Made by a program: the position numbers and the translations under genes
Assembly: GCF_000620105.1 (NCBI RefSeq)
Contig: NZ_JHVK01000011.1
Location: 58,167-122,166 of the forward strand
Direction: 5' to 3'
Origin: Microvirgula aerodenitrificans DSM 15089
GTDB taxonomy: Bacteria; Pseudomonadota; Gammaproteobacteria; Burkholderiales; Aquaspirillaceae
Length of the DNA: 64,000 nt
Notes under the pieces: model-generated
What the model saw: only the letters and a program-made list of their open reading frames with translations
Told to the model about the DNA's origin: nothing
The model's database searches: none
Shown: positions 48,026-57,941 of the stretch, piece after piece
Position numbering within the stretch: position 1 is the stretch's first letter
Layout of the letters: every line of letters begins with the position of its first letter

Positions 48026-49434
48026 AATTGCGTGCCCTGATGCCTTCACTGCTGTGCCTGCCGCTGCTGGCGGCCTGCGCCGTCGGCCCGGACTATGTAC
48101 GGCCCGACATGCCGCTGCCGGCGCACTACAAGGAAGCGGCCCCGGGCTGGAAAATTGCAGACCCGGCCGATCACGCGCCGCGTGGCGCGTGGTGGACCGT
48201 CTACGCCGACCCGGAACTCGACCGGCTGGTGGCGGCGCTGAATGCGAACAACCAGACACTGCAGGTCGCCCTGGCCAATTACCGCCAGGCGCGTGCCGCC
48301 GCGCAGGAAGCCCGGACCGGCTTCTTCCCGACCGTCGGCGCGACGGCCAGCACCAGCCGCAAGCAGACCGGCGGCAATCAGGCCGTCACCAATGGCCATG
48401 TGTTCTCGCTTGATGCAAGCTGGGAGCCGGATCTGTGGGGTCAGGTCCGGCGTACGGTCGAGGCCAGCGACGCCAGCACCCAGGCCAGTGCCGCCAGTCT
48501 GGCCGCTGCGCAGTTGTCCGCCCAGGCCGAACTGGTGCAGGACTATCTGCAGTTGCGCGTGACCGAGCGTCAGCGTCAGCTCAGTGCCGACACCATCGCC
48601 GCCTATCGCCAGTCGCTGACCCTGACCCGCAACCAGTTCGACGCCGGCCTGGTCACCCGCGCCGATGTCGCCCAGGCCCTGGCGCAACTGAAAACGGTCG
48701 AGGCCCAGGCCATCGACTACGACCTCAGCCGCCGCCAGCTCGAACACGCCATCGCCATTCTGGTCGGCAAGGCGCCGGCCGATTTCGACCTGCCTGCCAC
48801 CGCCACCCTGCCCGCACTGCCGGCGACGCCGGCCGAACTGCCGTCCAGCCTGCTCGAACGCCGGCCCGACATCGCCGCCGCCGAACGCGCGGTGGCAGCA
48901 GCCAACGCCACCATCGGCGTCCGGCAGTCGGCGTATTTCCCGGCGCTGACCCTGTCGGCCTCGGGCGGTTTCAGCGCGGCCGGCTTTGCCAGCTGGTTCA
49001 ACACCCCGGCCCGGGTCTGGTCGCTCGGCGCCGGACTGGCGGAAACGCTGTTCGATGCCGGCGCGCGCTCGGCCCGGGTCGAGCAGGCGCGCGCCGCCTA
49101 CGACGCCAGCGCGGCGCAATACCGGCAGACGGTACTGTCCGGGCTGCAGGAGGTCGAAGACAACCTGGCCGCGCTGACCCTGCTGGCCGAGGAAGCCCTC
49201 CGCCAGCAGGAAGCCGTCGCCGCGGCCCGCGAGGCCGAGCGGCTGGCGCTGAACGAATACCGCGCCGGCACGGCCGACTTCACCACCGTGGCCACCGCGC
49301 AGGCCAGCCGCCGCCAGAGCGAGATTACCGCGCTGCAGCTGGAAGGCCGGCGCTATTCGGCCAGCGTGCTGCTGATCAAGGCGCTGGGCGGTGGCTGGAA
49401 CGGCAACCTTGCCCCGGAGGCGACCACGCCATGA
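48022..49434 (+). CDS. Outer-membrane efflux lipoprotein (NodT/OprM family)
   Basis: 470 residues. Start at TTG 48022, supported by AGGAG seven bases upstream and by the lipoprotein signal it yields ([13 protein letters not shown], lipobox LAAC). TolC-fold halves each contain the long helix pair ([41 protein letters not shown]) and the motif FPTVGATAS. It forms the outer-membrane channel of the tripartite pump. Enteric mdt operons lack such a gene and use TolC; here it is built in, and the MFS gene mdtD is missing. Confidence 0.93.
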   Translation: MKLRALMPSLLCLPLLAACAVGPDYVRPDMPLPAHYKEAAPGWKIADPADHAPRGAWWTVYADPELDRLVAALNANNQTLQVALANYRQARAAAQEARTGFFPTVGATASTSRKQTGGNQAVTNGHVFSLDASWEPDLWGQVRRTVEASDASTQASAASLAAAQLSAQAELVQDYLQLRVTERQRQLSADTIAAYRQSLTLTRNQFDAGLVTRADVAQALAQLKTVEAQAIDYDLSRRQLEHAIAILVGKAPADFDLPATATLPALPATPAELPSSLLERRPDIAAAERAVAAANATIGVRQSAYFPALTLSASGGFSAAGFASWFNTPARVWSLGAGLAETLFDAGARSARVEQARAAYDASAAQYRQTVLSGLQEVEDNLAALTLLAEEALRQQEAVAAAREAERLALNEYRAGTADFTTVATAQASRRQSEITALQLEGRRYSASVLLIKALGGGWNGNLAPEATTP

Positions 49435-50891
49435 ACCTGCTCAGGCCGCCAGGCGTCACCGGCAAGCTGTTTCTCGCCATTCTCGCCGCCTGCCTGCTGC
49501 TGGCGCTCGGCATCGGCATGGCGTTCCGGATCAGCTTCCAGAACGGCTTCCTCGACTATGTGCGCAAGAGCAACGAGACCCGGGTCGAGATCGTCGCCGA
49601 TGCCATGGCGCGGCTGTATGCGCAGCACGGCGACTGGACCTTTGTCCATGAGGACCCGGACAACTGGCTGCGACTGATCCGTACCCTGACCCCGCCGGCC
49701 GACCGCGACAGCGAGCTGGATGGCAATGGCCACCGCCATCGCCGCATGGAACACCGTGGTGGCGGCGGCGGGCCACCTCCGCCGCCGCTGCCCGGGCTGC
49801 GCACGCGGCTGTGGCTGCTCGACCAGCAGCGCCAGGTGATCGGCGGCCGTGGCGAACCGCCGCAGGAAGACACGTTCTCGCGTCCGATCGAAGTCGGCGG
49901 CCGCACGGTCGGCTGGGTACTGAGCACGTCGCCGGCGCGATTGACGCGCATGGCCGACCTGCACTTCCTCGACCAGCAGTTGCGCAGCAGCTGGATCATT
50001 GTCGGCCTGTCGGTGCTGCTGGCCGCCGGCGCGGCGCTGTGGCTGGCACGCGGCTTTCTGGCGCCGCTGAAGCGGCTGACCGGCGCCACCCACCAGCTCG
50101 CGGCCGGGCATTTCAGCGCCCGGGTGCCGATCACCCGCAGCGACGAGTTCGGCCGGCTGGGCCAGGATTTCAACCAGCTGGCACATACGCTGGAAAAAAA
50201 CGAGAACATGCGCCGCCAGTTCATGGCCGATGTCTCGCACGAGCTGCGCACGCCGCTGTCGGTCCTGCGCGGCGAACTGGAGGCACTGGAAGACGGTGTT
50301 CGCGCGCTGACGCCGGACTCCCTGCGCTCGCTGCAGGTCGAGGTCGCGACGCTGACCAAGCTGGTCGATGACCTGTACCAGCTGTCGCTGTCCGATGTCG
50401 GTGCCCTGAGCTACCGCAAGGCCGAGGTCGATCTGGCCGAGCTGCTGCTGCTGTCGCTCGGTGCGTTCCGTGAGCGGCTGGCCGGCAAGTCGCTGACCGT
50501 GTCGCTGTCACCGTGCGACGCGGGCCGCTGCCGGGTGTTCGGCGACGCCGACCGCCTGAACCAGCTGTTCAACAATCTGCTGGAAAACAGCGTGCGCTAC
50601 ACCGATGCCGGCGGGCGACTGGACATTGCCTGCCATGCCGACGGCGACCGGGTCCGCATCGATATCCAGGACTCCGCGCCTGGCGTGCCGCAGGCGTCGC
50701 TGGCGGGCCTGTTCGATCGTTTCAGCCGGATGGAGAGTTCGCGCAACCGTGCCAGCGGCGGATCGGGACTCGGCCTGGCGATCTGCCAGAACATCGTCGA
50801 AGCCCATGGCGGCACGCTGACCGCCCGCCAGTCGCCGCTGGGCGGGCTGTGGATGGAGATCAGCCTGCCGAGGCTGCGCGGCAGCGTCTGA
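49431..50891 (+). CDS. baeS: Sensor histidine kinase (BaeS-like)
   Basis: 486 residues. Membrane helix 1 (LFLAILAACLLLALGIGMAF) is followed by a periplasmic sensor (residues about 35-180) with an odd His/Arg then Gly5-Pro5 insert near 103-120. Then come helix 2 (IIVGLSVLLAAGAALWLA), HAMP, the H box (FMADVSHELRTPLSVL), N box (NNLLENSVRYTD), G1 (IQDSAPGVP) and G2 (GGSGLGLAICQNIVEAHGG). It senses envelope stress and phosphorylates BaeR, which activates mdtABC. ATG overlaps the upstream stop (ATGA, 49431-49434). Its presumed partner is encoded 1.1 kb away on the other strand. Confidence 0.9.
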   Translation: MNLLRPPGVTGKLFLAILAACLLLALGIGMAFRISFQNGFLDYVRKSNETRVEIVADAMARLYAQHGDWTFVHEDPDNWLRLIRTLTPPADRDSELDGNGHRHRRMEHRGGGGGPPPPPLPGLRTRLWLLDQQRQVIGGRGEPPQEDTFSRPIEVGGRTVGWVLSTSPARLTRMADLHFLDQQLRSSWIIVGLSVLLAAGAALWLARGFLAPLKRLTGATHQLAAGHFSARVPITRSDEFGRLGQDFNQLAHTLEKNENMRRQFMADVSHELRTPLSVLRGELEALEDGVRALTPDSLRSLQVEVATLTKLVDDLYQLSLSDVGALSYRKAEVDLAELLLLSLGAFRERLAGKSLTVSLSPCDAGRCRVFGDADRLNQLFNNLLENSVRYTDAGGRLDIACHADGDRVRIDIQDSAPGVPQASLAGLFDRFSRMESSRNRASGGSGLGLAICQNIVEAHGGTLTARQSPLGGLWMEISLPRLRGSV

Positions 50892-51017
50892 CCGGCGGCC
50901 CCGGGCGCCACGGGCGGGCGATGGCCGCTTGTCAGAGCGGTCTGGCTACGTGCAGGCAGGCTTTATAGAACGAAGGAAACCGGGCCCGCCCCGACACCCA
51001 CCCGAGGCCCCGTTCTC

Positions 51018-51785
51018 ATGTCCATCAAGTCCAGCACAAGCATACAGGCAGCGCCCCCGCTGAGTATCCGTCCGCTGATCGGCATGCATGGCGAGCGCGT
51101 CGACGGGATCAGCGTGCGCAGTCAGCTCTGTCACCTTGGCCATGGCACCCGCAGCCATGACCCGATGCTGCAGGGTTTTCTCGGCAAGGACCCGGACAGC
51201 CCGTTCGGCATGGGGGAAATCAATCCCTATGCCTTCTGCGGGGGCGATCCGGTCAACCACACCGATCCGTCCGGCCATGCCAGCGCGGCGGTCATCTCCG
51301 GGGTCACCGTGGGTGTTCTGGGTCTGGTGCTGGGCCTTCTCACCCTGGGCATCTCGGTGTTCATCGGCATGACCGCCACCGGAGCACTGCTTGCGGCGAC
51401 CAGCGGGGTATTGGGCCTGGCCTCCTCGGCTGTCGGCATCGCTGCCAGCGTGCATGCAGCAAGCGGTGATCCCGAACTGGCACGCACCCTGGGCTGGGTT
51501 GCAACGGGTCTGGGCATCGCCTCGATGCTGCTCGGGCTGCTCGTCCCGGTGGGAATGGGCATCGTGAAAGCAACCGGTCGCCTGTACTCCGGGACTGTGC
51601 ACGGGGAAATCATGAACAGCATGCACGGGCGATCAGGCAGGAGTTTCCTGTTTGGTGCCCGCTACCGGGACGGTTCCCTGGCCGCAGCCCACATCAACGA
51701 GCGAGGCAGAATAGAAAATTTTCAGGGCATTTTTCTGCCCCCGGAGCTGTGGGCCGACGACCTGGCCCGGATCCCGGCCTACTAG
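51018..51785 (+). CDS. Small RHS-core protein, copy 1 (truncated by an in-frame stop)
   Basis: 255 residues. Residues 20-87 are an RHS-repeat-associated core without the long YD-repeat shell (IGMHGERVDG, LCHLGHGTRSHDPMLQGFLGKD, INPYAFCGGDPVNHTDPSG). Residues 90-183 are Gly/Ala-rich hydrophobic segments, then a variable tail. It is a paralogue of 62643-63635. The frame ends at TAG 51783-51785, but the codons after the stop continue to resemble the other copy, so the gene is prematurely ended. It lies between baeS and the oppositely oriented baeR. An effector or decoy role is an inference. Confidence 0.75.
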   Translation: MSIKSSTSIQAAPPLSIRPLIGMHGERVDGISVRSQLCHLGHGTRSHDPMLQGFLGKDPDSPFGMGEINPYAFCGGDPVNHTDPSGHASAAVISGVTVGVLGLVLGLLTLGISVFIGMTATGALLAATSGVLGLASSAVGIAASVHAASGDPELARTLGWVATGLGIASMLLGLLVPVGMGIVKATGRLYSGTVHGEIMNSMHGRSGRSFLFGARYRDGSLAAAHINERGRIENFQGIFLPPELWADDLARIPAY

Positions 51786-52025
51786 GCCAGCCCCCCCGAC
51801 TCCCCGCTGTACCTGATGGTCTGCCAGTCCACCCACGGTGGCGCGCAATCACCGGCCGCCATCATCGCCAGGACCCTGCAGCGGGAAGTGCTCGCGATCG
51901 ACTCGCCGTATACCGTAGGCATGGTGTCCTCTTCGCTGCCGGGCCCTGCCCGTTTCTTCGGCACAACGCTTGGCAGGCTGGTCCGTTACGGCCGTCCGTC
52001 CGAGGTCTGGACGACGAGCTTGTAG
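51786..52025 (+). pseudogene. Remnant 3' end of RHS-core copy 1
   Basis: Same frame as the truncated copy 1. It reads SPLYLMVCQSTHGGAQS, then AAIIARTLQREVLAIDSPYTV, where copy 2 reads GPLYLLACSSATPNGNG and RLITSSLAREVRTFNAPVVYV. About 70 residues of tail are thus cut off by one amber codon. The remnant runs 40 bases into the 3' end of the convergent baeR gene. Confidence 0.72.
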
Positions 52026-52699
52026 CCGACCCCGTATACCGAGCGGATCGCCTCGCAGTCGGAACAGACGTGCTCCAGCTTGCGGCGCAGGTTCTTGATA
52101 TGGCTGTCGACGGTTCGATCCGTCACCACACGGTAGTCGTCATACAACTGGTCGAGCAGCTGATCGCGGGAGAACACCCGCCCCGGGGCCGATGCCAGCG
52201 TCTTCAGCAAGCGGAATTCGGCCTGGGTCAGATCCAGCAGCTGACTCTGGAAGCGGGCTTCGCAGCGGACTTCGTCGATGACCAGCGCCGGCTCGGCCGG
52301 CAGTGCGTCACCACGTCGTACCCGGCGCAGGATCGCCTTGACCCGGGCAATCACTTCGCGCGGGCTGAATGGCTTGCAGATATAGTCGTCGGCACCGATA
52401 TCGAGCCCGAGCAGGCGATCGACTTCCTCAACCCGGGCCGTAACCATGACGATCGGCACACTGGAGAAAGCGCGCAGCTCACGGCAGATCGACAGGCCGT
52501 CGAGTCCGGGCAGCATGATGTCGAGCAGAATCAGCGCCGGCTCGGCCTCGCGCACGCGCGGCACTACCGCCTCACCATCGGCAATCCATTCAGTCTGGTA
52601 GCCGGCCACACGCAGGTAGTCGACGAGCAGCTGGCCCAGTTTGGGCTCGTCCTCGACCACCATGACCGTCAATGCGTCGCTGGCTGTGGTTTCGTTCAT
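51986..52699 (-). CDS. baeR: OmpR-family response regulator (BaeR-like)
   Basis: 237 residues. Receiver domain with the acidic pair VVEDEP, phospho-acceptor Asp in [15 protein letters not shown], Thr in MVTAR and Lys in YICKPFSP. The winged-helix output domain follows ([25 protein letters not shown], then [14 protein letters not shown] and [12 protein letters not shown]). Start at 52699 has GGAAGG a few bases upstream; codons before it are not family-like. It is normally co-transcribed with baeS behind mdtABC; here it faces that operon from the other side of an RHS gene. Confidence 0.88.
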   Translation of the reverse strand: MNETTASDALTVMVVEDEPKLGQLLVDYLRVAGYQTEWIADGEAVVPRVREAEPALILLDIMLPGLDGLSICRELRAFSSVPIVMVTARVEEVDRLLGLDIGADDYICKPFSPREVIARVKAILRRVRRGDALPAEPALVIDEVRCEARFQSQLLDLTQAEFRLLKTLASAPGRVFSRDQLLDQLYDDYRVVTDRTVDSHIKNLRRKLEHVCSDCEAIRSVYGVGYKLVVQTSDGRP

Positions 52700-52770
52700 C
52701 CGTGCCTTCCGTAATGCATGGGGCGTCATTTTGCCATGGGCTCGCCCGCCCCATCCATGGGGAAACCGGC

Positions 52771-53412
52771 TCAGATCACATACTGGAAGACACTGACGAA
52801 CATGCACAGGCTGCCGCCAAGCACGAACAGGTGCCAGATGCCATGGCCGTGGGGAATCCGTTCATCGTTGATGAACCAGTACACGCCGACGCTGTAGGTC
52901 ACGCCACCGGCGACCAGCCATGCCAGACCCGGGGTTGCCAGTTGCTGCATCAGCGGCTTGACGGCAATCAGCACCAGCCAGCCCATGACCAGATAGATGA
53001 CCAGCGACAGCCAGCGCGTCGGGCTCTTGCGGCCGATGGTGACCTCCTGGGCAATGCCGAACACGGCCAGCCCCCAGACCAGCCCGAACAGCGTCCAGCC
53101 CCACGGACCCTGCAGGGTCACCAGCGCAAACGGGGTGTAGCTGCCGGCGATCAGCAGATAGATCGCGCAATGGTCAAATTTCTGCAGCACGCTCTTGGCC
53201 CGGCCGCGCACGCTGTGATACAGCGTGGAAATCGCGTACAGCAGCACCAGTGCGGCGCCGAACAGGCTGGCGCCGACGATCCGGTAGGCGTCGCCGCTGT
53301 CCGCCGCGCGCACCACCATCACCACCAGTGCCACGACACTGGCCACGGCGCCGATCAGGTGACTGATGGCGTTGAAACGTTCGCCACGATACATGCTTGC
53401 CTTCTTGTTCAT
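52771..53412 (-). CDS. Hemolysin III / YqfA (TrhA) family membrane protein
   Basis: 213 residues, seven transmembrane helices, PAQR/HlyIII fold. The metal-site-like motifs are [13 protein letters not shown] in helix 1, [12 protein letters not shown] in the second helix/loop, and the C-terminal [15 protein letters not shown] with the conserved histidines. Bacterial members affect membrane-lipid homeostasis; haemolysis is not a proven role for most. ATG 53412 chosen; ATG 53394, with AAGAAGG upstream, is an alternative that removes six residues. Confidence 0.88.
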   Translation of the reverse strand: MNKKASMYRGERFNAISHLIGAVASVVALVVMVVRAADSGDAYRIVGASLFGAALVLLYAISTLYHSVRGRAKSVLQKFDHCAIYLLIAGSYTPFALVTLQGPWGWTLFGLVWGLAVFGIAQEVTIGRKSPTRWLSLVIYLVMGWLVLIAVKPLMQQLATPGLAWLVAGGVTYSVGVYWFINDERIPHGHGIWHLFVLGGSLCMFVSVFQYVI

Positions 53413-53486
53413 TGCGCGGCCCGGTTGCCGCATGGGGGAAATGGTCACAAAATCGTTGCCGGCACGCAAGCGCCGGCAACGACTGC

Positions 53487-54950
53487 TTACATGTGACGTA
53501 CCGGGGTCGCGGCCAGCAGCGCCGCCAGCAACTGCCAGAACATCGCCACGCTGGCGATTTCCACCCGCTCGTCCGGCGAGTGCGCACCCCGCACGTTCGG
53601 CCCGAACGACAGCATGTCCAGTCCCGGGTACTTGCCGGCCAGGATGCCGCACTCAAGGCCGGCATGAATGACCTTGACCGCCGCCTCGCCGCCGAAATGG
53701 CGGCGGTACACGTCAAGGCCCAGCGCCAGCAGCGGCGAATCCGGGTTCGGCGTCCAGCCCGGGTAGCGCCCTTCGGTCGCGGTACGGCAGCCTCCCAGCC
53801 GGCCGACGGCAGCGATCTCGCCGACACGGGCGGCAAGCCCGCTGTCCAGCAGCGAACGCACCAGCAGCACGGCCGAGAAACCGTCTTCCCCGGCGCGGAC
53901 CACGCCGATATTGTTCGAGGTCTCGACCACGCCCGGCACCCGCTGGCTCCAGCGCGCCACGCCATGCGGCAAGGCGTTGACCAGATCCATCACCGCCGCC
54001 GAGGCCGTCGTGTCGAGCATGCGTGCCGCCTGCGCCTCGCGCAGCACCAGCGTCACGCCGTCATCCACCCCGGCCAGCTCGTCGCGCAGCAGCGCCTGCC
54101 ACTGGTCCAGTGTTGCTGCCACTGCCGCACGCTGCGCGGCCGGCACGGCGATCACGGCAAAGGCCTCGCGCGGCAGCGCATTGCGCAGCGTGCCGCCTTC
54201 CAGCGACACCAGCCGGGCGTCATGTTCGGCGGCCAGTGCCGCCAGTACCCGGCCCAGCAGTCTGGTGGCATTGCCGCGTTCCAGGTGAATGTCGACGCCG
54301 GAGTGACCGCCACGCAGCCCGGTCAGTTCGATCCGCAGTGCCTCGCGGTCCGCCGGCAGCGCTTCGCTGTCGAGCGAGCGTTCCAGCAGCACATCGATAC
54401 CGCCGGCGCAGCCAACATAGAACTCGCCCCAGTCCTCGGTATCGAGGTTCAGCAACAGGCGCCCGGTCAGCAGGTCGGTGCCCAGTCCCTGGGCACCGGT
54501 CATGCCGGCTTCTTCATCCAGGGTGAACAGCGCCTCGATCGCCGGATGCGGCAGATCGTCGCTTTCCAGCACTGCCAGCGCAGCGGCAACACCGATGCCG
54601 TTGTCGGCCCCCAGCGTGGTGCCCTCGGCGCGGACCCAGCCGTCGTCGCCGATCAGCGGGCGGATCGGGTCACGCAGGAAGTCATGCTCGGTACCGGCAT
54701 TTTTCTGCGTCACCATGTCGAGGTGGCCCTGCAGCACGACGGTTTCCCGGTCGGCCATGCCCGGTGTCGCCGGCTTGCAGATCAGCAGATTGCCGACTGC
54801 ATCCAGCCGGGTGGCCAGGCCCCGTGCCTCGGCCCAGGCGCGCAGATGGTCACGCAGCGCCGTCTCGTGCTTCGACGGCCGCGGAAAATCGCACAGCGTC
54901 TGGAAATGGGCCCATAGCGGGCGGGGCTCCAGCTCGTTCAACACCCTCAT
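53487..54950 (-). CDS. pepD: Cytosolic aminoacyl-histidine dipeptidase (PepD)
   Basis: 487-residue M20 metallopeptidase that splits dipeptides such as Xaa-His. Zinc-site motifs: LQGHLDMV (His, Asp), GTTLGADNGIGVA (bridging Asp), LDEEAGMTGA (Glu pair), LLNLDTED and, near the end, VIHAGLECGI. Length and motif order match E. coli PepD. It starts 16 bases downstream of the dsbB stop on the same strand. Confidence 0.95.
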   Translation of the reverse strand: MRVLNELEPRPLWAHFQTLCDFPRPSKHETALRDHLRAWAEARGLATRLDAVGNLLICKPATPGMADRETVVLQGHLDMVTQKNAGTEHDFLRDPIRPLIGDDGWVRAEGTTLGADNGIGVAAALAVLESDDLPHPAIEALFTLDEEAGMTGAQGLGTDLLTGRLLLNLDTEDWGEFYVGCAGGIDVLLERSLDSEALPADREALRIELTGLRGGHSGVDIHLERGNATRLLGRVLAALAAEHDARLVSLEGGTLRNALPREAFAVIAVPAAQRAAVAATLDQWQALLRDELAGVDDGVTLVLREAQAARMLDTTASAAVMDLVNALPHGVARWSQRVPGVVETSNNIGVVRAGEDGFSAVLLVRSLLDSGLAARVGEIAAVGRLGGCRTATEGRYPGWTPNPDSPLLALGLDVYRRHFGGEAAVKVIHAGLECGILAGKYPGLDMLSFGPNVRGAHSPDERVEIASVAMFWQLLAALLAATPVRHM

Positions 54951-54966
54951 GACAACAACTCCCGAA

Positions 54967-55470
54967 TCAACGGCGCCGGGCCAGCAGCCACAGCGAAAAT
55001 ACGATCACGCCAATAAAGAACACCAGCGACCACATCGGCATCGACAGTCCCAGCAGGGTCCAGTCGATGGCCGCGCACTCGCCGCTGCCATGGAACACCT
55101 TGGCCAGCATCCGGCTCAGCGGCATGGTTTCCAGCATGTAGTCGAGGCCCGGGCCGCAGGCCGGTACCTGGTCGGCCGGCAGCAATTGCAGCCGGGTCTG
55201 CCAGCCGGCGACGCCGGCGCCACCCAGCGCGGCCAGCGTGACCAGCCCGCCGAACAGGCCGCGACTGACGCCGCCCTGCGGATTGACGATGGCCGCCAGC
55301 AGCGCCAGCAGGCCGGTCAGGATGATGGCCACGCGCTGGAACACGCACAGCGGGCATGGCTGCAGGCCCATCACATACTGCGCATACAGCGCAAAGGCCA
55401 TGCCACCGGCGCAAGCGAGGAAAATCAGGAAATAGCCGCCCCGGCGGGACGGCAGCAAGTTCGACAGCAC
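54967..55470 (-). CDS. dsbB: Disulfide bond formation protein B
   Basis: 167 residues, four transmembrane helices. It reoxidises DsbA and passes electrons to quinone. The redox pair is in LQPCPLCVFQR, and the second periplasmic pair is Cys in QVPACGPGLDY with Cys in HGSGECAAID. The start is GTG at 55468-55470 with GGAG nine bases upstream. It is followed closely by pepD. Confidence 0.94.
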   Translation of the reverse strand: MLSNLLPSRRGGYFLIFLACAGGMAFALYAQYVMGLQPCPLCVFQRVAIILTGLLALLAAIVNPQGGVSRGLFGGLVTLAALGGAGVAGWQTRLQLLPADQVPACGPGLDYMLETMPLSRMLAKVFHGSGECAAIDWTLLGLSMPMWSLVFFIGVIVFSLWLLARRR

Positions 55471-55495
55471 GTTGGATGACTCCGGAATTCAGGAT

Positions 55496-55542
55496 GGACC
55501 GTTCAAATTATCACATACTGATTTATGGCAAATGAACGGTCC
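55496..55542. promoter_or_regulatory. 10-bp inverted repeat between pmbA and dsbB
   Basis: GGACCGTTCA (55496-55505) and TGAACGGTCC (55533-55542) are perfect inverted copies with a 27-base AT-rich spacer. It could be an operator for dsbB, with a promoter in the spacer, or a long-loop hairpin ending pmbA transcription. Confidence 0.45.
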
Positions 55543-55554
55543 GTTAACGACCCG

Positions 55555-56901
55555 TTACTCGCCGGCGATGGTCATGCGCTCGATCAGGATCGAGCCGGTC
55601 TGCTTGCCGCCGCGCACTTCGACGTCGGTGCCGATGGCCAGGATCTGCCGGTACATGTCGCGCAGATTGCCGGCAATGGTGATTTCCTCGACCGGATAGG
55701 CGATCTCGCCGTTCTCGATCCAGAAACCGGCCGCACCACGCGAATAGTCACCGGTCAGCGTATTGACGCCGTGACCGAGCAGCTCGGTCACCAGCAGTCC
55801 GCGGTTCATCATGCGCAGCAACTGCCCGAAACTCTCGCCGGTCGGGCGCACGATCAGGTTGTGGTTGCCGCCGGCATGGCCGGTCGACACCAGTCCCAGC
55901 TTGCGTGCCGAATAGCTGGACAGGAAATAGCCGGTCAGCACGCCCTTGTCGACCAGCGTGCGGGCGCGGGTCGCCACGCCCTCGTTGTCGAAGGCGCCGG
56001 AGGCCAGCCCGCGCGGCAGGAACGGGTCCTCGTCGATCCGCACCCGGTCGGAGAACACCTGGGTACCGGCGGAATCAACCAGGAAGCTGGCCTTGCGGTA
56101 CAGCGCGCCGCCACTGGTGGCGCCGACCAGATGACTGATCAGGCCGGCGGCCATGCCCGGATCGAACAGGACCGGAAACTGGCCGGTAGCCACCTGGCGA
56201 CCACCGAGACGGCGCACGGTGCGCTCGCCGGCAATGCGGCCGACGTCACGCGCGGCCTGCAGGTCGTCGGCATGACGGGCGGTGCTGTACCAGTAGTCAC
56301 GCTGCATGGCATCGTCGGCTTCGGCGATGACCGCGGCCGACAGCGAATGCCGGCTGGACGCATAGCCACTGGAGAAGCCGTTCGAGTTGGCGTAGATGAA
56401 GTTCGACACGTGGCTGGACACGCTGCCACCTTCGGAGTTGCTGATGCGCGGGTCGACGGCGCGCGCGGCATCCTCGACCTCGGTGGCCAGCGCGATCGCC
56501 TGGTCCACATCCAGCGCCCATGGGTGGTAGAGGTCCAGATCGATACTGTCGTGGGCAAGCAGCGCCGGGTCGGCGAGGCCGGCGGCCGGATCACTGGCGG
56601 TATGGCGGGCAATGGCCAGGGCGGCCTCCACCGTCTGCCGCAGGGCGTCGTCGCTGAAGTCCGAGCTGGATGCCTGGCCCTTGCGCTGGCCGACATAGAC
56701 GGTGACGCCGATGCCCTTGTCGCGGTTGTACTCGATGGTTTCGACCTCGCCCAGGCGAACGGTCACATTCTGGCCGGTTCCCTCGCTGACTTCGGTCTCG
56801 GCGCTGGTCGCGCCCAGTACGCGCGCGTGCTCAAGCACCCGTGCGGCAAGCTGGGTCAGCTGGTCGTGGCTGTAACTGAATTGGTTGTCGGGTTGACTCA
56901 T
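55555..56901 (-). CDS. pmbA: PmbA/TldE metalloprotease subunit
   Basis: 448 residues; E. coli PmbA has 450. With TldD it forms the heterodimeric protease that matures microcins and degrades CcdA. Seen: an N-terminal VRLGEVETIEYNRDKGIGVTVYVG, the central ISNSEGGSVSSHVSNF, and a C-terminal VDKGVLTGYFLSSYSARKLG with GHAGGNHNLIV. It lacks the HExxxH zinc motif expected of TldD, as PmbA should. Start 56901 gives the family N terminus. Confidence 0.93.
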   Translation of the reverse strand: MSQPDNQFSYSHDQLTQLAARVLEHARVLGATSAETEVSEGTGQNVTVRLGEVETIEYNRDKGIGVTVYVGQRKGQASSSDFSDDALRQTVEAALAIARHTASDPAAGLADPALLAHDSIDLDLYHPWALDVDQAIALATEVEDAARAVDPRISNSEGGSVSSHVSNFIYANSNGFSSGYASSRHSLSAAVIAEADDAMQRDYWYSTARHADDLQAARDVGRIAGERTVRRLGGRQVATGQFPVLFDPGMAAGLISHLVGATSGGALYRKASFLVDSAGTQVFSDRVRIDEDPFLPRGLASGAFDNEGVATRARTLVDKGVLTGYFLSSYSARKLGLVSTGHAGGNHNLIVRPTGESFGQLLRMMNRGLLVTELLGHGVNTLTGDYSRGAAGFWIENGEIAYPVEEITIAGNLRDMYRQILAIGTDVEVRGGKQTGSILIERMTIAGE

Positions 56902-57014
56902 GGCGGCAGGGCTATCCGGTTGACTGGCGCCAGTCACTGGCGCGAATGGGTGCCAGTCTAGCACGCGGGTCGCGGCGGGCCGACCATGGCAAAACGGAAG
57001 CGGCGCGGCAAAGT

Positions 57015-57911
57015 CTAGTCGCGCAGTTCGCGGCCGGTCAGGCGCAGGAACACATCTTCCAGATTGGCCGGACGCAGCAGGTATCGAAACGTCAGCCCCT
57101 CAAGCACAGTCACTAGCGGCTTGAGCTGCTCGCCATAGAAAAACGCCGTTTCGCCGCTGATCTCCATCCGGTACGGCGGCGCAGCCTGGCGGGCCCAGTC
57201 AGTCGCCCCGTCGCCGTAGACTTCGACCACCTCGGGCTCGATGTACTGGCGGATCAGCGCCTGCGGCGTGCCCTGCCCGATCAGCCGACCATGGTCGATC
57301 ACGGCCAGCCGGTGGGACAGGCGCTCGGCCTCGTCCATGAAGTGCGTGGTCAGCACCAGCGTCTTGCCGGCCTGGGTCAGGCTGCGCAGCCGCTCCCAGA
57401 TCAGGTGGCGCGCCTGCGGATCGAGACCGGTGGTCGGCTCGTCGAGAAACAGGATGTCGGGATCGTTGACCAGTGCCCGCGCCAGCGTCAGCCGTCGCTT
57501 CATGCCGCCGGACAACTCGCCGACCCGGGCGTGCTCCTTGCCGGTCAGGCCGCCGAATTCCAGCAGTTCCGGTACCCGGCGCCGCAACGCACGCACGTCC
57601 AGCCCGAAATAGCGGCCGAACACGACCAGGTTTTCCGCCACGGTAAAATCGGGATCGAGATTGTCGAACTGCGGCACCACACCGACCCGCATCCTGGCCT
57701 CACGGCCCTGTGCCGGCACCGGCAGCCCGTTGAGACGGATACTGCCGCCGCTGGGGTCGAGCAGACCCAGCGCCATGCGCAGCGTAGTGGTCTTGCCGGC
57801 CCCGTTCGGGCCGAGCAGGCCGAAGCACTCGCCACGGACCACATGCAGACTGACATCATTGACTGCCGTGACATCGCCAAAGGTTTTGTGCAGATGCGTC
57901 AGTTCGAGCAT
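57015..57911 (-). CDS. ABC transporter ATP-binding protein (NodI/DrrA-like)
   Basis: 298 residues. Walker A ([20 protein letters not shown]), Q loop ([16 protein letters not shown]), signature ([18 protein letters not shown]), Walker B ([16 protein letters not shown]) and His switch ([13 protein letters not shown]) are all intact. The C-terminal 70 residues match the ABC-2 exporter group, which normally pairs with a NodJ-type permease. No permease gene is next to it on either side. Confidence 0.92.
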   Translation of the reverse strand: MLELTHLHKTFGDVTAVNDVSLHVVRGECFGLLGPNGAGKTTTLRMALGLLDPSGGSIRLNGLPVPAQGREARMRVGVVPQFDNLDPDFTVAENLVVFGRYFGLDVRALRRRVPELLEFGGLTGKEHARVGELSGGMKRRLTLARALVNDPDILFLDEPTTGLDPQARHLIWERLRSLTQAGKTLVLTTHFMDEAERLSHRLAVIDHGRLIGQGTPQALIRQYIEPEVVEVYGDGATDWARQAAPPYRMEISGETAFFYGEQLKPLVTVLEGLTFRYLLRPANLEDVFLRLTGRELRD

Positions 57912-57941
57912 GGACTCCGTCCGGAAAGCATTAACGCGGCA

